A stretch of 21,848 nt of DNA from DATLYH01 sp035575035 (GTDB lineage Bacteria; Planctomycetota; Planctomycetia; Gemmatales; Gemmataceae): NCBI GenBank assembly GCA_035575035.1, contig DATLYH010000342.1, positions 1-21,848 on the forward strand. Reading direction: 5' to 3'. The notes beneath the pieces are model-generated. The model had not been told where the DNA came from. It did no database searches and saw only the letters and a list, made by a program, of their open reading frames with translations. How positions within the stretch are numbered: the first letter of the stretch is position 1; every line of letters begins with the position of its first letter. This document shows positions 6,820 to 13,748 of this stretch, piece after piece. Position numbers and translations under genes: made by a program.

Positions 6820-7767
6820 GCTGCTCGTAGCTCCCGTCATGCCTACAAGGAAATTCAGCTGCAGCAACTCCGCAGCTTCTGCGAAACCGCGCGCCTGGGA
6901 AGCATGGCGTCAGCGGCCGAGTCGCTCGGCTTGGCCCAGCCGACCGTTTGGGAACAGGTCCATGCCCTGGAACGGGCCCTGGGAGTGACGCTGGTCGAAC
7001 GCCACGCCCGCGGCTGCCGGCTAACCGAGGTGGGGCGCTTCGTGGCCTCCCTGGCTGCCCCCCTGGTCCAGGGCATGGCCGCCTTCAAGCGGACTGTCCA
7101 GGAGATGCTGGGCCGGGCCGAAACTCGCCTGACCATCGCCACCACCCAGCGGATCCTGGTCGAGGACCTGCCGGGGCCGATCGTGGCCTTTGAGCGCCGC
7201 CATCCCCAGGCCCAGCTGCGCCTGTTGGAGTTGCGGGTCGAGCAGGTGGCTGCCGCTGTCGAATCCGGCGAGGCCGACCTCGGCCTGACGACCGAGCAGG
7301 GGACCGACCGGCGCAATCCCTGGCTGCGGTACGAGCCGGCTTACGAATTGGAGCTGTACCTGGTGACGCCCAAGGACCACCCGCTGGCCCGGCGGCGGCG
7401 CGTCCGGCCGCGCGACCTGCTCGGCTACCCGCTAGTCAACGCCCGCCAGGGGATTCCCGACCCCACCTTGCTGGCGACCCTGGAGCGATTGGGTGTCTTC
7501 GAGACCCAGCCGCGCCGGGTGGAGGCGTTCTACACCGCGGTGATCCGCCGCTACGTCGAGTTGGGCTTCGGCATCGGTCTGATCGTTGGCCTGCCCGGCC
7601 ATGCAGCGTCGCCAACCCTGCACGAGCGCTCGATGAGCCGATACCTCGGTCGGGTGGGCGTCAACTTCGTCTGGCGGAAGGGAGATTTGCCGCACAGCAC
7701 GGCCCAGGCCTTCGCCCGGACGATCCGCTCGCTACTGCGCCGGCGGCGCCCCCGGACGGGACCATAA
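6817..7767 (+). CDS. LysR-family transcriptional regulator
   Basis: A 316-residue cytoplasmic DNA-binding regulator. The N-terminal winged helix-turn-helix covers about residues 13-72: LQQLRSFCETARLGSMASAA, then ESLGLAQPTVWEQVHALERA as the recognition region, then LGVTLVERHARGCRLTEVG as the wing. A linker helix follows, then the periplasmic-binding-protein-like effector domain (about 90-305) with RLTIATTQRILVEDLPGPI and ELELYLVTPKDHPLARRRRV. The overall shape resembles CysB/Cbl-like members, but the ligand cannot be told from sequence. The start is placed at 6817 because the domain begins just after it and a promoter ends 6 nt upstream; the frame is open back to 6685 with no conserved residues. 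A T-N11-A dyad in the promoter suggests autorepression. Targets are unknown; the nearest candidates are the divergent lipoprotein operon and the downstream propeller gene. Confidence 0.93.
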   Translation: MAARSSRHAYKEIQLQQLRSFCETARLGSMASAAESLGLAQPTVWEQVHALERALGVTLVERHARGCRLTEVGRFVASLAAPLVQGMAAFKRTVQEMLGRAETRLTIATTQRILVEDLPGPIVAFERRHPQAQLRLLELRVEQVAAAVESGEADLGLTTEQGTDRRNPWLRYEPAYELELYLVTPKDHPLARRRRVRPRDLLGYPLVNARQGIPDPTLLATLERLGVFETQPRRVEAFYTAVIRRYVELGFGIGLIVGLPGHAASPTLHERSMSRYLGRVGVNFVWRKGDLPHSTAQAFARTIRSLLRRRRPRTGP

Positions 7768-7911
7768 GCTGCCGTTTTTCCCGGTCTCGCCATTGCTCAG
7801 GCCGGGCCGCCGGCATGCCACGACCGCGACCCGCTGCTTTCGGCGGGGTTCCTATCCATGAGGTGTGTTCGTCTCGGCGGGCATCAGGACAGGAACCGAA
7901 CGGGAGCCACC

Positions 7912-9132
7912 ATGAAAAACGCAAATACCAAGGGCGTGCTCGTGGGCTGCGTGGTGCTGCTCGGCGCTAACTGCATCTGGGCGCAGGATTGGCCTCAGTG
8001 GCGCGGCCCCAACCGCGACAACAAGGTGATGGGATTCACCCCCCCTCCGACGTGGCCGCAGGCGCTGACCCAGAAGTGGAAGACCGCCGTGGGCGTCGGC
8101 GATGCCTCGCCCGTCCTGGTGGGCGACCGGCTCTACGTCTTTACGCGGGAAGGCGGGGATGAGGTCATCCGTTGCCTGGATGCGGCCGACGGCAAGGTCG
8201 TATGGCAGGAGAAGTACACCGCCGTGGCGGTGACCGGCCCCGCTGCGTCGCATCCGGGACCACGGAGTACGCCAGCGGTGGCCGAGGGCAAGGTCTGCAC
8301 CTTGGGCGTCGGCGGCGTCCTCACCTGCCTCGACGCCGCCACCGGCAAGGTCGTGTGGCGGAAAGACACCAAGGCCTGGCCCCGATTCTTCACGGCGTCT
8401 TCGCCGCTCATCCTGGAGGGAAAGTGCATCGCTTACCTCGGCGGCTCGGGCAAGGGAGAGCTCACCGCCTTCGACCTAGCCAGCGGTGAGCCGAAGTGGA
8501 AGTGGACCGGCGACGGTCCGGCCTATGGCTCGCCCGTCTTGATGACGGTGGACGGCATCAAGCAACTGGTGACACTGACGGATGGGGCCATCGTGGGCGT
8601 CAGTGCGGACGACGGCAAACTTCTGTGGCGCGTGCCGTTCACCGCCCAGTACAACAGTGGTACCCCGATCATCGACGGGCAAACCGTCATTTGCTCAGGA
8701 CCAAAGGGAGGCACCCTCGCCTTGCGAATCGAGAAGCAAGGGGACGGCTTCACGGCCAAGCCGCTTTGGAAGAAGGACCAGTCCGCCGGCATCTACAACA
8801 CCCCAGTGCTGAAGGACGGCTTGCTCTTCGGCCTGGCCCCCGCCGGTCGGGGAGCGACCAACCTGTTCTGCATGAGCGCCAAGACCGGCGACGTGCTCTG
8901 GACCGACAAGACCCCGCGCGGCGAATGCGGGGCCGTGCTCGATGCCGGCGCCGTGCTCCTGGCTCTGACCAGTGATTCCCATCTGATCGCCTTCCAGCCC
9001 AACGACAAGGAGTACGCCGAGTTGGCCCGGATCAAGGTGGCCGACACCCCGACCTGGGCCTACCCGATCATTGCGGGGAAGCGGGTGTTCGTGAAGGACC
9101 GCGACTCGGTGATGCTCTGGACGATGGAATAA
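7912..9132 (+). CDS. Secreted PQQ-like (BamB-type) beta-propeller protein
   Basis: The 406-residue product has an N-terminal signal peptide (MKNANTKGVLVGCVVLLGAN, cleaved near IWAQ-DW) and a mature start DWPQWRGPNRDNKV, characteristic of a large planctomycete family. The rest is a string of about seven propeller blades with W-motifs such as CLDAADGKVVWQEKY, CLDAATGKVVWRKDT, FDLASGEPKWKWTG, VSADDGKLLWRVPF and MSAKTGDVLWTDK. These resemble PQQ-dehydrogenase and BamB repeats, but no metal/PQQ catalytic site is evident, so it is more likely a binding or scaffold protein outside the cytoplasmic membrane. The start is placed at 7912, with GGGAG about 6 nt upstream and the signal peptide directly after it; an in-frame ATG at 7858 would put 18 charged residues in front. 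The substrate is unknown. Confidence 0.9.
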   Translation: MKNANTKGVLVGCVVLLGANCIWAQDWPQWRGPNRDNKVMGFTPPPTWPQALTQKWKTAVGVGDASPVLVGDRLYVFTREGGDEVIRCLDAADGKVVWQEKYTAVAVTGPAASHPGPRSTPAVAEGKVCTLGVGGVLTCLDAATGKVVWRKDTKAWPRFFTASSPLILEGKCIAYLGGSGKGELTAFDLASGEPKWKWTGDGPAYGSPVLMTVDGIKQLVTLTDGAIVGVSADDGKLLWRVPFTAQYNSGTPIIDGQTVICSGPKGGTLALRIEKQGDGFTAKPLWKKDQSAGIYNTPVLKDGLLFGLAPAGRGATNLFCMSAKTGDVLWTDKTPRGECGAVLDAGAVLLALTSDSHLIAFQPNDKEYAELARIKVADTPTWAYPIIAGKRVFVKDRDSVMLWTME

Positions 9133-9162
9133 ACATCGGGAAGCGCCGATCGGTCCAGGACA

Positions 9163-9266
9163 CCTAGAAACTTTTGTCAGAGCCCGGAGCGTCCGCGACG
9201 GGGCCGACCTTATCCCTAGAAACTTTTGTCAGAGCCCGGAGCGTCCGCGACGGGGCCGACCTTGTC
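9163..9266 (+). repeat. Two tandem 52-bp direct repeats
   Basis: Copy 1 is 9163-9214 and copy 2 is 9215-9266, head to tail, identical except at 9212 (A) versus 9264 (G). Each begins CCTAGAAACTTTTGTCAGAG and then carries the palindrome-family core as CCCGGAGCGTCCGCGACGGG (9183-9202 and 9235-9254), with TCC in place of the usual TTA. The near identity indicates recent duplication or gene conversion. Confidence 0.95.
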
Positions 9267-9320
9267 CCGTCGCTAACGCTCCGGGCTCGGATAGTTACCC
9301 GTCGCTAACGCTCCGGGCTC
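9266..9320 (-). repeat. Two inverted copies of the CCCGGAGCGTTAGCGACGGG element
   Basis: Two identical 23-bp stretches, 9266-9288 and 9298-9320, read CCCGTCGCTAACGCTCCGGG plus CTC, the reverse complement of the element at the queG stop. They can pair with the two direct copies (9180-9202, 9232-9254), either nested or adjacent. The nearest pair forms a 23-bp stem with two mismatches and an 11-nt loop that could end transcription of the propeller gene. Confidence 0.9.
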
Positions 9321-9354
9321 AGAGGTTGTCCCCCTCCCTTCTCACCCCGGCGCC

Positions 9355-9382
9355 TTGACTTCTGTTCTTTGCAGCATACGCT
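9355..9382 (+). promoter_or_regulatory. Candidate sigma70-like promoter of the MscS-like gene
   Basis: TTGACT (9355-9360), a 16-bp spacer and TACGCT (9377-9382). The leader before the ATG at 9464 would be about 75 nt. It lies just downstream of the repeat cluster. Confidence 0.4.
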
Positions 9383-9463
9383 TGAGCAGCCTTTCTTCTG
9401 GCGTCCCCCTCGCGGACCTGTATTTCTCCGGTTCCCGTCCTGATACCGCGCGCGGAGGCGGAC

Positions 9464-10501
9464 ATGCTTGACGAGTTGCAAATCTGGTGGCAGAACCTGA
9501 CTCCCCAAACGCAAGGGGCAATCCGGGACGGAAGCCTCGTCCTGGCGGCCCTGCTGGGTGGGCATTTTCTCGGGACGATGGTGGCCCGCGCCCTGCGGGC
9601 CCGGAACTTTGACGCGGCCCTCCGCCCGCCGGGTTCTTCCCCGGCCGCGGAGGCCAGCGCCGGCATCACCCCCACGCTGATTGCCGGCCTTCTCGTCCGG
9701 TTGACTATCTGGGCAGGAGCGGCCTGGTGGCTGGCCCGGCAACACGGCCGGCCCGAGCTTGCCAGCACCCTGGGGCTGATCATCAATCGGACCTGGGCTC
9801 TGGCCGCGGTCCTGGTGGCCGCCCTGGGCCTGGCCAGCCTGCTGGCGCACCGGGTGATGGATTGCCTGCAAGGACTCCCCAAGGGGGGACCGGAGGCGTC
9901 CCGCAACGGAGCCGGCGCATCCCCGCGGGGCCTGGCCGGTGCGGTGGGGGCGGGGGTCTACGGCCTGGTCGTGCTCCTGGCCCTGCTGATCGCTGCCGAC
10001 CTGTTCAACTGGCCGCTGACCCGTAGCTCGGCGCTGGCCCTGTGGCAGCTGGCTCATCATTTACTAACCGCCGGCGCCGCCCTGCTCATCGGCTGGCTCG
10101 GCGCCCGCTGGGCGCGGGAGTTGGTGACACCCGAGGCGGCCACCTCGCCGGAGAAACGGGCTGGGCAGTACACCGCCCTGGGGATCGTGGCCGGCACGAC
10201 CGTTCTGGCCGTGGCGGTGCTGCTGTCCGGTGCCGGCATTCTCTTTGGACTGGCGGCCCTAGCCGGGCTGGGGGCGCTACTGTGGCTGGTGCGGGGCCAC
10301 CTGCCGGATGTTGCCGCGGGGCTGCAGTTGCGGGCACACCGGGTTGGCGAGGTATGGCTGGACGGGGCGCCGTGGCAAGTGGCCGCCGTCGGACTCCTGA
10401 CCACGGAAGTGACCCGGGCCGGCGAGTTCTGCCGACTGCCGAACCGGCATGTGCTGGAAGCCCGCATGCACGGGGCGCCGGCGGAGGCCGGCCGGCGCTG
10501 A
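9464..10501 (+). CDS. Polytopic membrane protein, MscS-like
   Basis: The 345-residue product has about six or seven hydrophobic segments, near residues 23-41, 70-92, 104-128, 158-182, 192-214 and 237-277, rich in Ala, Leu and Gly. Segment 270-335 (LLWLVRGHLPDVAAGLQLR, then RVGEVWLDGAPWQVAAVGL, then EFCRLPNRHV) follows the MscS pattern of pore helix, RxGDxVEIxGxxGxVxxIGL, and a PN motif. This suggests a mechanosensitive channel or a channel-derived protein in the cytoplasmic membrane. It stops soon after the beta domain, so the usual C-terminal alpha/beta vestibule is missing. The start has GGAGG 6 nt upstream. It stands alone on its strand between the repeat cluster and a gene with its own promoter. 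It could instead be an unrelated membrane family with a chance resemblance; the MscS assignment is moderate. Confidence 0.55.
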   Translation: MLDELQIWWQNLTPQTQGAIRDGSLVLAALLGGHFLGTMVARALRARNFDAALRPPGSSPAAEASAGITPTLIAGLLVRLTIWAGAAWWLARQHGRPELASTLGLIINRTWALAAVLVAALGLASLLAHRVMDCLQGLPKGGPEASRNGAGASPRGLAGAVGAGVYGLVVLLALLIAADLFNWPLTRSSALALWQLAHHLLTAGAALLIGWLGARWARELVTPEAATSPEKRAGQYTALGIVAGTTVLAVAVLLSGAGILFGLAALAGLGALLWLVRGHLPDVAAGLQLRAHRVGEVWLDGAPWQVAAVGLLTTEVTRAGEFCRLPNRHVLEARMHGAPAEAGRR

Positions 10502-10531
10502 CACGGCCGCCGAGCGACGGCGCGATTCTCG

Positions 10532-10570
10532 TTGCCCAGTTCACGTTGGTCGGCTACTGTTCTGGGTATG
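10532..10570 (+). promoter_or_regulatory. Leaderless promoter of the enolase-superfamily gene
   Basis: TTGCCC (10532-10537), a 17-bp spacer, TACTGT (10555-10560), 7 nt and the ATG at 10568. There is no Shine-Dalgarno sequence between the -10 and the start. Confidence 0.55.
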
Positions 10571-11644
10571 AGAATCACTCGACTCGACGCCGTCCTGGTT
10601 CGCATCCCGCAAAAGCCGCCGATCGCTCCCTATCAGTCGCGCTACCGGGCCACCTCGGCCAAGGAGGCGCTGCTGATCCGGCTGGAGACCGACACCGGCT
10701 TGGTCGGTTGGGGCGAGACGCCGGTGGACTGGCTGGGCAAGTCGTTCGAGGGCGCCCCGGAAGAGCGGCTGCGCAGCCAGGTGCTGGGGCGCGATCCGTT
10801 CGACCTGGAGGCCTGGTACGCCGAGAACACCCTGGGCAGCTATCTGGCCAGCGGCGTGGAGATGGCCTTCTGGGACCTGATCGGCCACGCGACCGGCCAG
10901 CCGCTCTACAAACTGCTCGGCGGGGCGGTCCGCAAGAAGGTCGAGCTGGCCGCCTGCATGGGCATCCGCCCCTACGACGAGGCGAAGGCCATCGCCCGAG
11001 CCTACCTGGAGCAGGGTTTCACGACGCTGAAGACCAAGGCCGGCCGCGATCCGCAGGAAGACCTGGAGATGGTCCGCGGCATCCGGGACGGCGTCGGCGA
11101 CCGGCTGAAGCTACGGATCGACCCAAACCAGGGATATGCGCCGGAGACGGCCTTGGCGCTGGCCCGCGATCTGGAGAAGTACCACCTTGAATATTTCGAG
11201 CAACCGATGCCGCTGGGCCTCATCGCCGACGCCGCCCGGCTGCGCCGCCGCACCTCCACGCCGATCGCCCTGAACGAATCGGTGACCACACCGGAGGTCG
11301 TTTGGCAAATCTTGCAACTCCAGGCCGCCGACGTGCTGCTCCCAGATACCTACCAGTGCGGCGGCATCCTGGCGGTCAAGAAGGTGGCGGCGCTGGCCGA
11401 GGCGGCGGGGGTGCCGTGCGTCTTCCACTGCGCCCACGACCTGGGACTGAAAACGGCGGCCATGCTCCATGTGGTGGCCAGCACGCCGGGTTTCACGCTG
11501 GCCAATGACTGCACCTATTATGGTTTGGAGGATGATATTATCACGCCGTTACACCATATCGAGCGCGGCCACATGATGGTGCCGGAGGGGCCGGGCCTGG
11601 GTGTGAACGTGGATGAGGCGAAGGTGCAGAAGTATCGTATCTGA
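10568..11644 (+). CDS. Mandelate racemase/muconate lactonizing enzyme family protein
   Basis: A 358-residue cytoplasmic enolase-superfamily enzyme that should abstract a proton alpha to a carboxylate on a Mg-bound acid. The capping domain (1-~125) has GWGETPVDW and SGVEMAFWDLIGHATGQPLYKLLGG. The barrel has K155-T-K157 (the KxK base pair), metal ligands Asp185 (LRIDPNQGY), Glu211 (EYFEQPM) and Glu237 (ALNES), then Asp260 (VLLPDTYQCGGI) and His287 (GVPCVFHCAHD), which align with the Asp-His dyad of mandelate racemase. It therefore looks like an MR-subgroup acid-sugar dehydratase or racemase and not a muconate cycloisomerase. Neighbours give no hint of substrate: no sugar kinase, aldolase or transporter is adjacent. 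An ATG at 10532 is possible, but homology starts at MRITRLDAVLVR and a leaderless promoter precedes 10568. Confidence 0.92.
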   Translation: MRITRLDAVLVRIPQKPPIAPYQSRYRATSAKEALLIRLETDTGLVGWGETPVDWLGKSFEGAPEERLRSQVLGRDPFDLEAWYAENTLGSYLASGVEMAFWDLIGHATGQPLYKLLGGAVRKKVELAACMGIRPYDEAKAIARAYLEQGFTTLKTKAGRDPQEDLEMVRGIRDGVGDRLKLRIDPNQGYAPETALALARDLEKYHLEYFEQPMPLGLIADAARLRRRTSTPIALNESVTTPEVVWQILQLQAADVLLPDTYQCGGILAVKKVAALAEAAGVPCVFHCAHDLGLKTAAMLHVVASTPGFTLANDCTYYGLEDDIITPLHHIERGHMMVPEGPGLGVNVDEAKVQKYRI

Positions 11645-11657
11645 CCGACGGGCGGCA

Positions 11658-11695
11658 TTGTGTCGGCGGGAGGAAAGGAATACAATCAGGGCATG
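11658..11695 (+). promoter_or_regulatory. Leaderless promoter of the DUF433/DUF5615 pair
   Basis: TTGTGT (11658-11663), a 17-bp spacer, TACAAT (11681-11686), 6 nt and the ATG at 11693. The purine run GGAGGAAAGGAA in the spacer is too far upstream to serve as a Shine-Dalgarno for this ATG and would not be transcribed. Confidence 0.6.
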
Positions 11696-12067
11696 AGCAC
11701 CTCAAGAGAATACCGCTATCTGGCGCCCAATCCCAAATCCCGCTATCGGCAGCTCTTCATCAAGGGCACCCGCATCCGGGCTGAGATACTCTATAGCCTG
11801 ACCGTGCCCTCGGAGGACGGCGAAGTTTACACGCCAGAGGAAGTGGCCGAAGGTTACGGACTCCCCCTGGAGGCGGTGCAGGAGGCGATCGAGTATTGCC
11901 GCTCGAACCCACCGGAGATCGCCGCTGATCATGCCAGCGAAGAGCGGTTGATCGAAGCCAGCGGCATGAACCATCCGGAGTACAAGTACAACCCGAAGAA
12001 GTACTACCGAATCCTCACGGCCCAGGAGAGGGCACGGCTGGACGACGATGCTTCTTTACCTCGATGA
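11693..12067 (+). CDS. DUF433 family protein, putative antitoxin
   Basis: A 124-residue protein with a DUF433-like core at about residues 20-72: QLFIKGTRIRAEILYSLTV, then VYTPEEVAEGYGLPLEAVQEAIEYCRSNP, an 'xIKGTRI' strand followed by a small helix-turn-helix-like fold. DUF433 proteins are often the first gene in pairs with PIN-like DUF5615 proteins and are thought to act as antitoxins and DNA-binding autoregulators. This one has a C-terminal extension (about 75-124, with NHPEYKYNPKKYYRILTAQE) beyond the usual ~75-residue length, which could be the toxin-contacting segment. Its last 20 bp overlap the next gene, so the two are translationally coupled. A GTG at 11660 would add 11 residues but lies within the predicted promoter. 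The antitoxin role is inferred from family and context. Confidence 0.75.
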   Translation: MSTSREYRYLAPNPKSRYRQLFIKGTRIRAEILYSLTVPSEDGEVYTPEEVAEGYGLPLEAVQEAIEYCRSNPPEIAADHASEERLIEASGMNHPEYKYNPKKYYRILTAQERARLDDDASLPR

Positions 12068-12410
12068 TGACTCGGCCAATCCTTACCTGGTCCGGCTGTT
12101 GGTTGCAGACGGGCACGATGTGCAGATTCCCGCCGATGTCGGCTCTGCGGGCAAGGAAGATCCCGAACATTTCATTCACGCGGTCCAAACAGGTCGGGTG
12201 CTGTTAACCCACAACCACAAGGACTTTGAAGTCCTACACGCCTTAGTTCTTGTAACGGGTGGCCATCACCCCGGTATCCTGACGGTGCGGCGCGATAATG
12301 ATCCGACGCGCGATCTCAAGCCGCGCCACATCGTCCGTGCCATCCGCAACCTGCTCGCCGCCAACATTCTCATCGCGGACGAGTTGCATATCCTCAACCA
12401 CTGGCGCTGA
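12048..12410 (+). CDS. DUF5615 PIN-like protein, putative toxin
   Basis: A 120-residue protein of the DUF5615 (PIN-like) family, small proteins predicted to be nucleases of VapC-like toxin-antitoxin modules. Visible marks are the N-terminal strand LLYLDDDSANPYLVRLLVADGHDV with acidic residues at the expected active site, RVLLTHNHKDFEVL in the middle (the family usually has LVTxDKDF), and LTVRRDNDPTRDLKPRHIVRAI near the end. The start overlaps the DUF433 gene by 20 bp and has no Shine-Dalgarno, consistent with coupled translation from an upstream antitoxin. HNHKDF in place of the commoner D/NxDF may alter the active site. It ends 9 nt from the convergent hmgA stop. Toxicity is not shown by sequence. 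Confidence 0.78.
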   Translation: MLLYLDDDSANPYLVRLLVADGHDVQIPADVGSAGKEDPEHFIHAVQTGRVLLTHNHKDFEVLHALVLVTGGHHPGILTVRRDNDPTRDLKPRHIVRAIRNLLAANILIADELHILNHWR

Positions 12411-12419
12411 CCGCGGCGC

Positions 12420-13589
12420 TTACTCCAGCCAGCTATACGGATAACTCGGATCGTCCATTTCTATTGCCTGGCGCGTCAGATGGAGCGGGCGAACCGTGTC
12501 CACCATGACGGCTAGTTCGTCGGTGCGCGTTGCCTGCCGGCTGGCGATGATGGTGCCCGGGTGCGGCCCGTGCGGGATGCCGCGCGGATGGAGCGTGAAC
12601 GACGCCTCCTCTACTCCACGCCGGCTGCTGAACCGGCCACGCACATAGTAGAGCACTTCGTCGGCCTGCACATTGGAATGGGCATACGGCACCTTGACCG
12701 CCTCGGGATGGGTGTCCAGCAGCCGCGGGGCGAAGGTACACAGGACGAAGCCCGGTGCCTCGAAGGTCTGATGGACCGGCGGCGGCTGGTGGACCGTGCC
12801 GGTGATCGGTTCGAAGTCGTCGGCGTTGAAGGTGAATGGGTAAACCAGACCGTCCCAACCGACCACGTCGAACGGATGGCTGGCCAGCGTGTAGCGCGTC
12901 AGCCGCCGGCCATCTTTGATCAGTACCGTGGTGTCCTGCTCGCGATCGATGAGCAATGTTTCGGTCGGGCCATGCAGGTCGCGCTCCGAATAGGGGGCGC
13001 CGAGGCGGAGTTGGCCGTCGGGGTTCAGGTATTTCGGCGGGATGACCACGTTGCCTGCCGCCTCGATCACCAGCAGGTCGGGCGGCATGCCGTCGTCGAA
13101 CTCCACGCGGTAAGTCGTGCAGCGCGGGATGACCACATAGTCGAACGGCCGGAACGGCAGCACGCCGAACATGCTCTGGAGCGTTCCCCGGCCGCGGTGG
13201 ATGAAGAGGATCTCGTCGGCAGTGGCGTTGCGGTACAGCTCGGCCTGCGGTTCGGTCGGCCGGCAGCGCGACAGGATCACGTCCTCATTGACCAACAGCG
13301 GCACTCGGCCGGTTACCGGGTCGCCGCCGGCCTTGAGGTTGCCGGTCTTCAGGTGATGATGCCGCAGGATCGGTTCCTGGACGATCTCAAGCGGCACTTC
13401 GCCGGCCGGCTCCACCTTGCGCACCCGAGTCGGCGGTCGCAAGTGATAGCAGATGCTGTAGGCCCGACCGAAGCCGGCCAGAGTGACGACTTCTTCGTAA
13501 TAGATGCCCTCACCGCGGAAGCCGCCCTCGCGGCGGTGTTCAATGTGGCGTTTGCGAGGCAGCGAGCCGAGTTGGCGGTAAACAGGCAT
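12420..13589 (-). CDS. hmgA: Homogentisate 1,2-dioxygenase
   Basis: Non-haem Fe(II) enzyme that opens the homogentisate ring to maleylacetoacetate, the third enzyme of the Phe/Tyr breakdown encoded here. The 389-residue cupin-type protein carries the iron ligands His304 and Glu311 (YAHSNVQADEVLYYVRG) and His340 (HPRGIPHGPHPG), matching the H...E...HGP pattern of human HGD with one extra residue between the first two ligands. It is shorter than the ~440-residue HGD of mammals and Pseudomonas and belongs to the compact bacterial branch with the -DEVLYY- motif. GGAG about 8 nt before the ATG supports the start. It is third in the phhA-hpd-hmgA order but separated from hpd by 159 nt containing an inverted repeat, so it may have its own promoter or reduced expression. 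It is convergent with DUF5615. Confidence 0.93.
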   Translation of the reverse strand: MPVYRQLGSLPRKRHIEHRREGGFRGEGIYYEEVVTLAGFGRAYSICYHLRPPTRVRKVEPAGEVPLEIVQEPILRHHHLKTGNLKAGGDPVTGRVPLLVNEDVILSRCRPTEPQAELYRNATADEILFIHRGRGTLQSMFGVLPFRPFDYVVIPRCTTYRVEFDDGMPPDLLVIEAAGNVVIPPKYLNPDGQLRLGAPYSERDLHGPTETLLIDREQDTTVLIKDGRRLTRYTLASHPFDVVGWDGLVYPFTFNADDFEPITGTVHQPPPVHQTFEAPGFVLCTFAPRLLDTHPEAVKVPYAHSNVQADEVLYYVRGRFSSRRGVEEASFTLHPRGIPHGPHPGTIIASRQATRTDELAVMVDTVRPLHLTRQAIEMDDPSYPYSWLE

Positions 13590-13607
13590 GGCTTTCTCCA
13601 GAAGAAG

Positions 13608-13744
13608 TGAACCACAGAGACACAGAGAAGAGAAGAAAAAATGAAGGCGCGACTAACAAGTAGCAATCAGGGACCCGTGATCGTTATCCTTCTTTAATTC
13701 TGTCTTCTTTTCTCCTTCATTCTTCTCGGTGTCGCGGTGGTTCA
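13608..13744. repeat. Inverted-repeat element between hpd and hmgA
   Basis: The 22-bp ends, 13608-13629 (TGAACCACAGAGACACAGAG plus AA) and 13723-13744, are inverted copies with 19 of 22 positions matching. Inside are a purine-rich stretch (GAAGAGAAGAAAAAATGAAGG) flanked on the other side by a pyrimidine-rich stretch, so much of the element can fold back. GC is far lower than in the neighbouring genes. No coding capacity. It begins a few bases after the hpd stop. Confidence 0.75.
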
Positions 13745-13748
13745 TTCC

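Larger units (their letters stand above)
9133..9463. other. 331-bp intergenic region with repeat cluster and promoter
   Basis: No gene is seen here. It holds a small hairpin just after the propeller gene (ATCGG at 9135-9139, CCGAT at 9146-9150), a 52-bp tandem repeat, two inverted copies of the repeat core, and a candidate promoter for the membrane-protein gene, each listed separately. Confidence 0.8.

Noticed and set aside
7768..7911. Intrinsic terminator after the LysR gene suggested by GCCGTTTTTCCCGG
   Set aside because: There is a T-run, but I could not find a stable stem directly before it.
9163..9320. CRISPR array
   Set aside because: Only two direct units in immediate tandem with no spacers between them, plus inverted copies; no cas genes nearby.
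9305..10060. 251-codon minus-strand open frame opposite the MscS-like gene
   Set aside because: Gln/Arg/Gly-rich shadow; the plus strand encodes clear hydrophobic segments and has GGAGG at its start.
12561..13610. 349-codon plus-strand open frame opposite hmgA
   Set aside because: Antisense shadow; hmgA on the minus strand has the full iron-ligand set and a ribosome site.
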